Shown piece after piece: positions 33,576-44,802 of a stretch of 64,000 nucleotides of DNA. Positions within the stretch are counted from its first letter, which is position 1; every line of letters begins with the position of its first letter. This stretch comes from Macrostomum hystrix (taxonomy: Eukaryota > Platyhelminthes > Macrostomidae). The notes beneath the pieces are model-generated. The model ran no database searches. It was not told the origin of the DNA and worked only from the letters and a program-made list of their open reading frames with translations. The stretch is taken from assembly GCA_950097015.1 (NCBI GenBank), contig CATNEN010000007.1:8371001-8435000 (forward strand), read 5' to 3'. A program made the position numbers and the translations under genes.

Positions 33576-35507
33576 ATGTCGCAAGATACAAACGACGCTT
33601 CGAGCACCGGGGACTGCAAAATTCTGCACCCGTTCGTTCTGTGGGGCCAGAAAGATCAAAATCTTTACCTGACGGTGCAGCTGCAGGGCGTCACCGAGCC
33701 CATCATTAACCTGGAGGAGGGTCGGCTCAGCTTTTTTGCCAAGGGCTACGGTTGCCATGGAAACAATTTGTACCAATTCGACATTGATCTCTACCTGCCT
33801 GTGCAGCGCCGCCTTAGTTCCTGGCAGGTAGTTAGTTATCCTAATGGTTTCATATTGCCAATTAAAATGCACTTTATAAATCTAACTATCTGCCCGCTCT
33901 CGCCGCCCAGGTGAAAGAGAAGTGCGTAGAATTCCACCTGCTGAAGGAGAGCAGCGAGATTTGGCCCCGCCTGACCAGCGCCAAACAGCGCGAGCCCTGG
34001 ATCAAAGTGAACTTCGATCACATGCAGTTCTCCGACGACTCGGACCGGGAGGAGCCGCCCTTCCCCAAATGGGATTCCGACCTGGACTCGGCGTCCTCGT
34101 CTAGGCGACGCCGCGACAAACTCAGCGACGCTGTGTCCAAGGATATGGACAAATTCTTTGACGTATTCCGCAGTCCGCGGAAGCTCTACCTGTTTCTGTA
34201 CAACATGTTCCAGTGGGTTGGTTTCTGCTATGTGTTCCACGTGTCTTTGTACACCTACCTGCGGGCCGGCGCGCCCGCGCAGCGACAGGAGGTCTTTGCC
34301 GGCGTCCTGCCGCAGCTCTGCATGGTGCAGGCGGCCGCCAGCCTTGAGATTCTCCACGCCGCCCTCGGCTGGGTGCGCTCTGGCCTGCTGGCTTCCGTCA
34401 TGCAGGTAAGCCGAAGTCAAGGATCTAATGGTTGGCTAAGTTGCAGTTCTAAGCACCAGTTATTGATTGCTGCTGCGATTTTTTTAAATGTCCTACGATT
34501 CTCGCTTGCATCTTCCGCAGCCAATCTCGGTACTCGGACTCTTGCTGCGATTCTTGGTACTAGGTCTCTTGCTGCGATTCTTGGTACTAGGTCTCTTGCT
34601 GCGATTCTTGGTACTAGGTCTCTTGCTGCGATTCTTGGTACTAGGTTTCTTGCTGCGATTCCCGCTAACATCTCCTGCTGCGATTCTCGGTACTCGGACT
34701 CTTGCTGCGATTCTCGGTACTAGGTCTCCTGCTGCGATTCTCGGTACTAGGTCTCTTGCTGCGATTCCCGCTTACATCTCCTGCTGCGATTCTCGCCTTC
34801 TCATATTCTTCCTTCTGTAACGATAGCAGCAATTTTCAATAATTTTCGTTCTGAGAGTCTTGACCTTGTGCTTTTGTTAAAATTTAGCATTTGTAATTAT
34901 GGATCAATTCCAAGAGTTTATACACATGTTCATCAAATTAGACTTTTACAATAGACGCTCTTGTTTCCACACTCAGGTATGCGGCCGTGGCATGATCCTA
35001 TTCATGCTGGTGCTGCCCTACAAGGAGCTTCAGCAGACTGAGCCGGTGTTCTGGCTGGCTGTCACCTGGTCAGCAGTGGAGGTGGTCCGCTATCCTTACT
35101 ACATCCTGGCTGTGCTGGGCCAGGAGTCCGGCATTGTCACCTGGCTGCGCTACACCATGTGGATCCCGCTCTATCCGCTCGGCTTTGTCCTTGAAGGTCT
35201 TGTAATGCTGTCCGCCCTGCCGCGGGTGATGGAAGAGCGCTGGTACAGCCCGCAGCTGCCCAACAAGTTCAACATGTCGTTCGACTTCTCGCTGTTCCTT
35301 CGCGTCTACATGGTGGGCTTCCTGTTTGGCGCCTACGCCCTCATGAGCCACATGTACGCGCAGCGCAAGAAGAAATTCGGCGCCAACCCGCGCTCCCAGT
35401 TCAGCCGCTGGGGCCTCCTGCCCTTCCTATCTGGCCGCAATCAGCGCCGGGCTCTGGGCTTGGACGCCGGCGACACGGCCTCGGAGAAGGTGCAGAAGGT
35501 CAAGTGA
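33576..35507 (+). CDS. HACD3: Very-long-chain 3-hydroxyacyl-CoA dehydratase 3, three exons
   Basis: ER membrane enzyme that removes water from 3-hydroxyacyl-CoA in fatty-acid elongation. Exons are 33576-33827, 33911-34405 and 34977-35507, all phase 0, giving 425 residues (human about 362). The first part is a CS/p23-like domain (VLWGQKDQNLYLTVQL, LSFFAKGYGCHGNNLYQFDI), which distinguishes HACD3 from other HACDs. An acidic linker follows, then a membrane dehydratase domain of several helices. Exon 3 carries WSAVEVVRYPYY and YPLGFVLE, whose Tyr315 and Glu322 correspond to the catalytic Tyr/Glu pair of the family. The C-terminus is a basic cytosolic tail (YAQRKKKFG) extended by about 40 residues. 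Intron 2 carries a minisatellite. All signature residues are present and no frame break is seen. Confidence 0.96.
34520..34797. repeat. 27-bp minisatellite in HACD3 intron 2
   Basis: About ten copies of CTTGCTGCGATTCTTGGTAC plus TAGGTCT. TCGG, CCCGCTAACATCTC and CCCGCTTACATC variants occur. It is spliced out with the intron 34406-34976. The TGCTGCGATTC core is shared with the 17.9-kb array. Confidence 0.92.
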
Positions 35508-37060
35508 CCGGGACAGCAGGCGCTCGTGTGCTGCTGTATGCGGCGGCTGCATTGAAGACTAGAACCCTAGATTGCATGATTGCTTAGAGCTGGGGTCAGC
35601 AACCTGTGGACTAGGTACGTCTCCGGTCTGTCCGTACCAGTCCAACACCTGTCCCCTATCTCATCTCTCACCTCCACCCGTCTCATCTCTCACCTGTATT
35701 CTCTTTCTCCTGTCTTATCTCTTCGCTGTCAATCCGGCCCGCTGTCATTTTTAAATCCTCTCTTTGGTCACATAGTTACATAACTCCATGAGGTTGCCAA
35801 CCTTGAGGCTAGAGTGTTCGTTATTAAAATGCGTTTAAGCTACTGAGTAGTTAGTAGTTAGAAAGTATATGTTAATTTATTTATAAATTGCTTTGAATTA
35901 GTTTAGGAGAGAATTTCATTCCAACACGCTGCCACAAGTCCCTAGTCAATAGAGCAGCTCAAATTCCTGGTGTGATTTCTTGTGATTGATTTACTGCCAC
36001 AATCTGTATTGATACAACTAGTAATACTATATTAGTGATGCTTGATAACTAAATTTATTCATCTCTAGTGCTGTCAGAAAGTTCATTAGAGCTCATTAAT
36101 GATTCCCGATTCTATCTATTTCATTTCAGTTTTCGCAGTAAATCAATCTTTTATTGCGATCAATTTACTTCTTGACTTGCTAGTTATAGCTACATTTTTC
36201 ATTTGAATGAGAAAGTCTGTATATCTTTTATTGGCTTATTAACTAACACCTAACAAAAACACACCGGGTACAATGAAAGTAATTTGTTCCACTTTTAAAC
36301 AAAATTGCTTTCCTCAATTTTGCTTTTCTTTATCCACATACTTTATTCATTCATTATATTTGTCTTACTTTTTACAGTCACACATTTGAGTCGCGCTTGA
36401 AAATATGTAAGCCCACTGTACTTATTGATGAAATAAAAGCAGAGAAAAGACACAGATATTTCTTCCACTGATCTGGTAATTAACCGAAATTAACCGAAGA
36501 AATTCGGTTATATTCCTTCTTGAAATTTGATTTCTTGAGTAAATGCTTTTCGCCTACTGTGACTAGAATACTCGTACAGGCATCTTTATTTATGAGTAGT
36601 CTACGAAGTATAATGCATCTTAACACACTTTCCCGCTTGTCAACTGGGTCACCGAACGCTAAAACTGTCTTTTTCCAGATATTAACCATTGATGCTGGAT
36701 AAGTGTCTCTAGTACCAATGGTATTAACTAAGACTTTATAAGGTTATGTGTTTTTATAGGTATATTGATGTATTCTACAATGGAAACCAGCTTTGTTAAA
36801 GTCAGGCAATTAATGATAGATTCACACAATGCTTTTGAGTGCGTTAACAGTAGAACGAACTACCAAGGGGAGGGGGGATTCCTCCCAGACAATTTTATGT
36901 GCTGCACCCGAACGGAGCAACGCACGCACACGAAACTCAAGAACACGGGCCAACTATTTGTTGCGCATCTTCTGAAACCACCCAACGCTTTTAACAATCA
37001 GACGTTGCCAAAAAACCCCCCTTGGTATAAAAACTGGCGGAAAAATGGCATGGCGCCTGA
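35508..37060. other. HACD3 3' flank and spacer
   Basis: Includes the 3' UTR of HACD3. Candidate AATAAA hexamers occur around 36430. No other gene is supported. Confidence 0.4.
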
Positions 37061-38870
37061 GTGGTCGGATCACTACTGTAACGCACCCAGTTTCCTAATG
37101 CTCCCCTGACCACTACTGTAACGCACCCAGTTTCCTAATGCTCCCCTGACCACTACTGTAACGCACCCAGTTTCCTAATGCTCCCCTGACCACTACTGTA
37201 ACGCACCCAGTTTCCTAATGCTCCCCTGATCACTACTGTAACGCACCCAGTTTCCTAATGCTCCCCTGACCACTACTGTAACGCACCCAGTTTCCTAATG
37301 CTCCCCTGACCACTGCTGTAACGCACCCAGTTTCCTAATGCTCCCCTGACCACTACTGTAACGCACCCAGTTTCCTAATGCTCCCCTGACCACTACTGTA
37401 ACGCACCCAGTTTCCTAATGCTCCCCTGACCACTACTGTAACGAACCCAGTTTCCTAATGCTCCCCTGACCACTACTGTAACGCACCCAGTTTCCTAATG
37501 TTCCCCTGACCACTACTGTAACGCACCCAGTTTCCTAATGCTCCCCTGACCACTATTGTAACGCACCCAGTTTCCTAATGCTCCCCTGACCACTTCTGTA
37601 ACGCACCCAGTTTCCTAATGCTCCCCTGACCACTACTGTAACGCACCCAGTTTCCTAATGCTCCCCTGACCACTACTGTAACGAACCCAGTTTCCTAATG
37701 CTCCCCTGACCACTACTGTAACGAACCCAGTTTCCTAATGCTCCCCTGACCACTACTGTAACGCACCCAGTTTCCTAATGTTCCCCTGACCACTACTGTA
37801 ACGCACCCAGTTTCCTAATGCTCCCCTGACCACTACTGTAACGCACCCAGTTTCCTAATGCTCCCCTGACCACTACTGTAACGCACCCAGTTTCCTAATG
37901 CTCCCCTGACCACTACTGTAACGAACCCAGTTTCCTAATGCTCCCCTGACCACTACTGTAACGAACCCAGTTTCCTAATGCTCCCCTGACCACTACTGTA
38001 ACGAACCCAGTTTCCTAATGCTCCCCTGACCACTACTGTAACGAACCCAGTTTCCTAATGCTCCCCTGACCACTACTGTAACGCACCCAGTTTCCTAATG
38101 CTCCCCTGACCACTACTGTAACGCACCCAGTTTCCTAATGCTCTCCTGACCACTACTGTAACGAACCCAGTTTCCTAATGCTCCCCTGACCACTACTGTA
38201 ACGAACCCAGTTTCCTAATGCTCCCCTGACCACTACTGTAACGAACCCAGTTTCCTAATGCTCCCCTGACCACTACTGTAACGCACCCAGTTTCCTAATG
38301 CTCTCCTGACCACTACTGTAACGAACCCAGTTTCCTAATGCTCCCCTGACCACTACTGTAACGAACCCAGTTTCCTAATGCTCCCCTGACCACTACTGTA
38401 ATGAACCCAGTTTCCTAATGCTCCCCTGACCACTACTGTAACGCACCCAGTTTCCTAATGCTCCCCTGACCACTACTGTAACGCACCCAGTTTCCTAATG
38501 CTACCCTGACCACTACTGTAACGCACCCAGTTTCCTAATGCTCCCCTGACCACTACTGTAACGTACCCAGTTTCCTAATGCTCCCCTGACCACTACTGTA
38601 ACGAACCCAGTTTCCTAATGCTCCCCTGACCACTACTGTAACGAACCCAGTTTCCTAATGCTCCCCTGACCACTACTGTAACGCACCCAGTTTCCTAATG
38701 CTCCCCTGACCACTACTGTAACGCACCCAGTTTCCTAATGCTACCCTGACCACTACTGTAACGCACCCAGTTTCCTAATGCTCCCCTGACCACTACTGTA
38801 ACGCACCCAGTTTCCTAATGCTCCCCTGACCACTACTGTAACGCACCCAGTTTCCTAATGCTCCCCTGAG
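37061..38870. repeat. 40-bp minisatellite, about 45 copies
   Basis: Unit CACTACTGTAACGCACCCAG plus TTTCCTAATGCTCCCCTGAC. Period is strictly 40 bp. The most frequent variant is ACGCACCC/ACGAACCC, occurring in runs. It is open for only short stretches. No spacers separate the units, so this is not a CRISPR-like array. Confidence 0.98.
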
Positions 38871-40354
38871 TTTTGACATTCCCTTGGTTTACGATCATTT
38901 TTCACCAGCATTTCAATTCACGATCCCAATGTATTTTTTCCATTTCAGAGATTATGGTTTGCTTGAAGGAAACTAAAATTGATAAACAGTGCTCACTCAT
39001 TTCATTAAAAAACTAAAGATTTTACCATAGGCAAAAACCACAAGAGGAGGAAGTGTCTAAATTGAATAATCACTGTTTAAATCGAATTTCAGCTGGCTAT
39101 AATTGAATTTGCGTTTGTCTAAATTTAATATTCGAATGCTTGTCTTAAAATAAACTGTCGAAAAAGAATATTGAGTTGTCTAAATCACAGATAATATGTA
39201 ACTGTTATATATTATCTGTGGTCTAAATTGAATATCGGGTGTGTTGAAATCGATTGGAAAGGTGTAGCAAAACAATGCACTATTTGCTCGGCTCATACAA
39301 TCGGGTTCAAAGACTACGACCAGTTGCATCTGACTGGCTGTGAGCAGTGGACTTCAGTTGGCCAGGGGTTGGCCAAGGTAATGCCCAAATGGCTGCAGAG
39401 CCCATTGGGACGAGTTCTGCCGTTGAAGGAAAGAGACTTGTGGGGACTGAGAGGTCGATTTCTTGGACTTTGTGAGCACTAGAGTGAGCACTGCATTGAG
39501 TTGCCAGGCAAGTAGGCAAGGGACTGCACCGCTTTGGGATATCTCTCCCTTCCTTCGCTCACACTCTGCTTCTCTTCCCAAATGGCATGCCCAACCGAGT
39601 CAGCTGATCGCCTCGCTCTTCTTGGCCAATCCTCGCCGTCCGGTGGGCCGAGCGTCCTTTTCTTAAGCCCCCCGAGCCCGCTTTCGTTTTCTCGCTATCC
39701 CGCTCTGCCCGCACCCCCGTCTCTTCCCCTTTACTCGCGTCTCTCCTGACCAACCTCTTGGCCTGCGCTCTGCAGTCCCTTCTCTACAGCGCACAGCATC
39801 TGCACTTCCCGGCAGCATCCCCGGAGCCGCTCTCTCCTCACCGCCCACCCCTCTGTGCCGCAGTTTATTACCGCACCCGCCGGGTAGGTAGCAGTCTGGC
39901 CGGGCGGGCGGTCCCAGCTGAAACAGCTAGTGCATCCGGCTCGCCGCACCTGCAGCTGCTCAGACTAGGCACCTGAATGCACTCCTCCTGGCCGCGGAGG
40001 CTGGCCGTCAGTGCTTGATCTGAGTCGCAGCGTTCTTCATCTTCGAATCCGACCCTGGAGCCGCCAAGTGAGGCTTTGCGCTGTCGTGAGATAAGGACTA
40101 TTGTTGAGTTGTATAATCGTATGCCGTATTTGCTTTGCGTGAGCTGGAAACTGAATTACAATGTGGGTCGCCATAGCGACCGGGCAGATCTGGTCGATAT
40201 GCGAGTTACTCGCCATGCCGTTTTTCATCGCGCCTGCAGTTTTAAATCACTCGGTAGTTTGACTATCGAGGCTTATGCAAATGGAGTTTCTACTGCTAGC
40301 TGTAAAACTAGCGGTTGAATCCTCATTCCACCCTGCTTTCCCATTCGACCGAAG
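38871..40354. other. Spacer and Yippee upstream region
   Basis: AT-rich up to about 39230, then GC- and pyrimidine-rich from about 39500. The GC-rich part probably holds the promoter and unidentified first exon of the Yippee-like gene. A short palindrome lies at 39186-39220. Confidence 0.35.
39186..39220. repeat. 12-bp perfect palindrome arms
   Basis: CACAGATAATAT (39186-39197) and ATATTATCTGTG (39209-39220) with an 11-base loop, flanked on both sides by GTCTAAAT. GTCTAAAT occurs elsewhere in the same 200 bases, so the flanks need not be a target duplication. Confidence 0.7.
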
Positions 40355-40815
40355 GTCCCAGCGCCCAGTCATCTTCGGGTGCCTCTCCCGGTCCCGGTGG
40401 CTCCTCTGCTAGCTCCGGCTCTGGCAGCGGGGGCAGCAAGACCTTCCAGGTGTATCTGAGCGGCAGCCCCGGCTCACCTGGCGGAGCCCGCACCTACGCC
40501 TGCGTGCACTGCCGCGCACACCTGGCCGCGCACGCCGACCTCATCAGCAAGAGCTTCCAGGGCAGCCAGGGCCGCGCCTACTTGTTCGACCGGGTGGTGA
40601 ACGTGACAGCAGGGCCAGCTGAGGACCGCCAGCTGCTGACTGGGCTGCACAGCGTGGCGGACATCCAGTGCCAGGGCTGCCGCACCATCCTGGGCTGGAA
40701 GTACGAGCGGGCCTTCGAGAGCTCACAGCGCTACAAGGAGGGCAAGTACATCATCGAGCTGGCGCACCTCATCAAGGACAACGGCTGGGACTCCGACGAG
40801 CCCGAGGCACTCTGA
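40355..40815 (+). CDS. YPEL: Yippee-like zinc-binding protein, last exon
   Basis: Small nuclear/centrosomal protein of the YPEL family, whose biochemical role is poorly known. The 3' exon encodes KTFQVYL, then [53 protein letters not shown] and [19 protein letters not shown]. The two zinc-binding CxxC pairs are exactly 52 residues apart, as in the family. Two features are unusual. A Ser/Gly/Pro-rich stretch of about 25 residues precedes KTFQ, and a five-residue insert (SPGSPGG region) precedes the first CxxC. There is no in-frame ATG in this exon, so the start is in an upstream exon I could not place. An acceptor at CTTTCCCATTCGACCGAAG or at CTCTGCTAG (about 40411) is possible. Confidence 0.93.
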
Positions 40816-43323
40816 ACTCTGCTAGATGCAGGTGCGGCTCCACGGCTTGCATAACTTGGCCATTCTCTGCTGCAGTCAGCCGGTATACCCGCATGCAAAC
40901 TCGTCTACAAATTTCAGCTTCGACAACTTCCAATAACTCGGACAACCGGATTTTTCTAGGAGGTTTTTCCCCTACCTGCACTCCTTTCACTCTGCGTGTC
41001 GTAAGTGTCCTTTCCGTTTCTAAAACTGCGAAATTTGGCACCTGTCAAATCTCTTGCTATACGTTTGCTCTTCCGTTTCACTCTGTTGGAGACTTCCGCA
41101 CTGGAGACCAGGCGTTGGGCACGGGCATCGGATGCGCTCCCGCCAGTGTTGGGGGGGGGATCAAGCATTCTCCCATGGGACAGCGGCGCGCTCTCTCCCT
41201 CCCGTTCCCACCGTATACACAGCCATTCTGGTACACCTCAGTGCGGCGCCGGACGAAAAAGAGACAGGGAAGAGTCTGTGCAGAAAATCTGATTAACTCC
41301 CCTGGGCGATTTATCCGCTTCCCGTTCTATCCTCGCTTATCTTTTCTCCCATTTTTAACATCGGAGCTCACCCACAGTCTCCACCCAAAGCCTCATAAAC
41401 CTAAACCGATTTCAAAGAAGGCAAGAAGCCTTCCTTCTGCAGAATGACACGAAGAAGTTGCAGAAACGGACTCATAAATCTCCCGAAATTATTCATTAAC
41501 ATTTGTTATTCTCTTCTTCATGACGTCTGAACAAATCTCTCATATTTAATTCCTTTTCAGTGCCCATTTTCTACATGACGTCTCAATCAGAATTCCTCAT
41601 CGGTCGAGCTGCATCGCAGGAACAATTTATTTTAATCGATTCTCTCCAGTCCAAATGAAGTACAGGAGCCATCCCGCTTGCTTATTTTACGGCGAAATCG
41701 GCTGAAAAATACCATCATGATGCGCAGATGATATTGAGCAGAGATGAATTATATTTGCTATATAATACGTACTGTACACATAAATGTTTTATAAATCTGT
41801 TTTGTAAATATTAATGTCTACACAGGTAACGAAGCAGAGCATATAATATACACAACAATACACAGTCATTATTGATTACAACTCGTAAATATAAGATTGT
41901 CAATCATTTACATGACTGAATATACCGATTTATTTAAAAAAGGACTTAAGTTTTAGTTAACTAAGTGAATAAAAATAGCACACAATTAAACGGCATGAGC
42001 GTGAGTTCGAATATAAGATACGCGTGTGCGTGTCAGTGCGAGAGAGAGCTTTGAGATCTGTACGTGCAAACCCGGTGTCTTAAAGTAGTAATTTTTCATG
42101 CGTACAAAAGTAACTTTTCTCTAATTAAATTTATTTAACCGAATTTATTATATCAGTTATAGTATATTCAAAGTAATGATCAGCGTTAGGACAATATACA
42201 TTCAATATATCAGAGGGCTCCGAACAGACCATAGTGGCATAGCATATATATAATTATATACTCTGGAAAATGCAATATATGCACAGAAAATATAGCTGAT
42301 AAACAGTAATTCGTCTTCTTAATTATTATTATGATGGGAATCTAATTCAAGCGACGAGTAAATATTTTTGTTATTCCCCTATTGACATTGCTTTCTTTGT
42401 TTATTTATTTAGTTTATTTCTAAGAAAATGTTTAAATGTCGATCCTATGTAAAATTTTGACTGAGTAAAATAAATAAGTGGGCTTTATATATCTAAGTAG
42501 GTATATTAACATTTCACAATGGATTCTATAAAATAAGACGTGTACAAGTTGTCTTTCAAGTATTAAGTTTAAAAGTAGGATTGCTAATGCTAATAGACTA
42601 GTTTTTCATTTTTGTAATAAGCCTTTGGCCATACGCCAAAGCCTAGATTACCTTAGTAAGGTAGTGTTTAGTTTTGTTTTTTAAGTTTTTGATTTTCTGG
42701 CATCGATTTTTAACTTGGTTTTAACAGTAAATTTTAATAGTTCTAAAGAATCTAAGGCTATGCATCCTTAGTCTGATGTAAGCTGCAGCCTACACTCCTG
42801 AAGTAATCTAAGTCAAAGTTAAACATTTTAATTATTTTTCATTTCTAATCAAATTCATCAACTTAATAACACACTTATCATCTAAGCAGCCTAGGCTCTG
42901 TGCTCCTATATACTTTAGATGCCCCTTAGTTACTTATTATCTAAACTCTAAAGTCTTCTACTAGGTTGTGGCTTCAAGCACACTGGGCCCCTGGTCAAGT
43001 TTGTTATGTAATGTATATCTTCAATGTTTATACTACTGTAGGGCCTATATTATGATCATGGGCAGATCTGGCCAACATATATTTAAATAAATAAAAATGT
43101 AAAATTTTTATTTAAATACTTATATGTTAAATTTTTCTTCTTAACTGCTATACAAGGGCATCTAGAATACTAAGGTAAAAATAATGTGAATTTTTTAAAA
43201 GTGCTTTTTCTGGAAAATTTACTGTGTGAAGATTTTCTTTTCACATATAAAATAAGAGATTGCAATTGATTGGAAACAGCTAAATGTTTTTTAATACTTG
43301 TTGTCTGTATTATTGTGTTTTGC
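40816..43323. other. Yippee 3' flank and AT-rich desert
   Basis: 3' UTR followed by strongly AT-rich sequence from about 41700. No gene or array is seen. ORFs in 40816-41450 overlap on both strands and show no domain. Confidence 0.4.
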
Positions 43324-43619
43324 TGAATGTTCATACATGCGCAACACCCGGCTGACCCGGCCGAACCGGCCGGGTGAAACGAGGGCCAAGCAAGGTAAGT
43401 CGCAAAAACCAATCGACCAAGCGCCAAAAAATCAAAGGGGGGACCAAGGGACAAAAAGGAAGGCGTGAAGAAAAGGAAAAAGGGGAGAGAAAAAGAGAGC
43501 AAATGAGAGCAAACTAAGTCGTAAATAGAGCAATGAAATGAACTAAGTCGCAAATGAGAGCAAAAACTAAGTCGCAAGGCCGGCTAAGATTTGGGAGGTT
43601 GCGCATGTATGTGAATGTT
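43324..43619 (-). mobile_element. hAT-like MITE, copy 3 (longest)
   Basis: Element 43332-43611 (280 bp) with perfect 14-bp inverted termini CATACATGCGCAAC / GTTGCGCATGTATG. The 8-bp duplication TGAATGTT flanks it at 43324-43331 and 43612-43619. It is reversed relative to copies 1 and 2 and carries an extra AACTAAGTCGCAAATGAGAGC-type internal repeat. Confidence 0.93.
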
Positions 43620-44802
43620 ATATAGTTTTGTTTCTATTAACTAGATTTTTGTGTTGTTTTTAGTCAATATATCAATAGCATAGAAATAAATGACAAAAGT
43701 GAATTAATAACTTAGCTGTCCAGTCTTGTACAATAGGCATAAAATATTAGATTTGTAACTATAGGTCTGTAGCTCAGTACTATGAAACCATGAGTATGAA
43801 ACAATGATTACATAAAGGTTTAATGTACCTTACCTTGTTGCTTATGGCATAGCTTTTCTATGTCACACATTACAATGTTGTCTGAATTCACTACTTTGAT
43901 ATCTAGTTATATCTAATATTGATATCTAAGATGTTTTTATCTTTGCAATATAGTAGGATAGGATAGTATTACTCTGAATAAAGTAATAGTTTACAGGAAA
44001 ATGTGTAACAGATTATAAATATGCAATAAGGTAGAAATGTATAACATTGAATCTCTAGTTAATTAATTAAATTAGAATTAAAAATGGCCTACTGAGTGGT
44101 CTCTGAAAAAAATAATGGAAGGATACAAGGTTGTCATTAGCAACACAATTGGACACATTTACAACTCAATATTTGCAATGACGGTGCAACTGCAAAAAGC
44201 TGTTGTATTCTCAGTTGATGGACAGCACAATACTTTGTAGCTATGGCAATAGGATTTGTGGAAATTTTAAACTATGATGCTTATAGCAAGTCAGAGTTTG
44301 AGCCAATGACAGCATCTATCACAGCTCCTGTCAATGGCTGTTGCCTAAAACTCTGACTTCCAATGAGCCCTCCATTGCTCGCAGCCCTCCTGCAAATATT
44401 GTTGTATTAAAGCACTAGAGAATCAAGTGTCTTGCTTAAGGTCACACACATTCTAAGTGGGGTAAGATCCCACCTGCTGACCCTTTTTGTCAGAAGCCCA
44501 AATCTCTAAGCGCTAAGTTGGAGGCTTAGTCATATTCAAGAAATGATTGTCTGTATTAAAATTCACAAGCAGATGCTCTACTTAGGAATTCACGATCAAT
44601 TGTTTATTTTATATACATAATTTTAAATTATGTATTAAACTATGTGCTGCACCTCACATTCTAATCCACAGCTTGGCGCTGGCAAATCCTGCTATATTGC
44701 TAATCTGCGGCGGTGAGCAGCGTTAATCGCTCTCCCAATCTTCTACTTCTTGACTGCAACCTCCTAGCCAAACTCTCTACTCACCTTAGTGACCCATTAG
44801 CG
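43620..44802. other. AT-rich spacer upstream of SLC25A44
   Basis: Contains a divergent SINE-like segment (44330-44525). A TCACCTTAG acceptor-like site ends at 44789, 13 bases before the SLC25A44 ATG. Confidence 0.4.
44330..44525 (-). mobile_element. Divergent tRNA-derived SINE fragment
   Basis: On the minus strand: AGCCTCCAACTTAGCGCTTA GAG head, then ACCTTAAGCAAGACACTTGA, the same core block as family A. It ends near GCAGGAGGGCTGCGAGCAATG. It is more diverged than the other copies. Confidence 0.5.

Noticed and set aside
36765-37109. 114-codon plus-strand ORF running into the 40-bp array
   Set aside because: No domain or splice context, and it ends inside the minisatellite. Composition does not look coding.
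37061-38870. CRISPR-like regular array
   Set aside because: Units are directly adjacent, with no unique spacers, and the genome is eukaryotic. It is a simple tandem repeat.
39178-39228. Miniature element with 8-bp duplication GTCTAAAT around a palindrome
   Set aside because: GTCTAAAT also occurs at other nearby positions, so the flanking copies are probably part of a degenerate local repeat.
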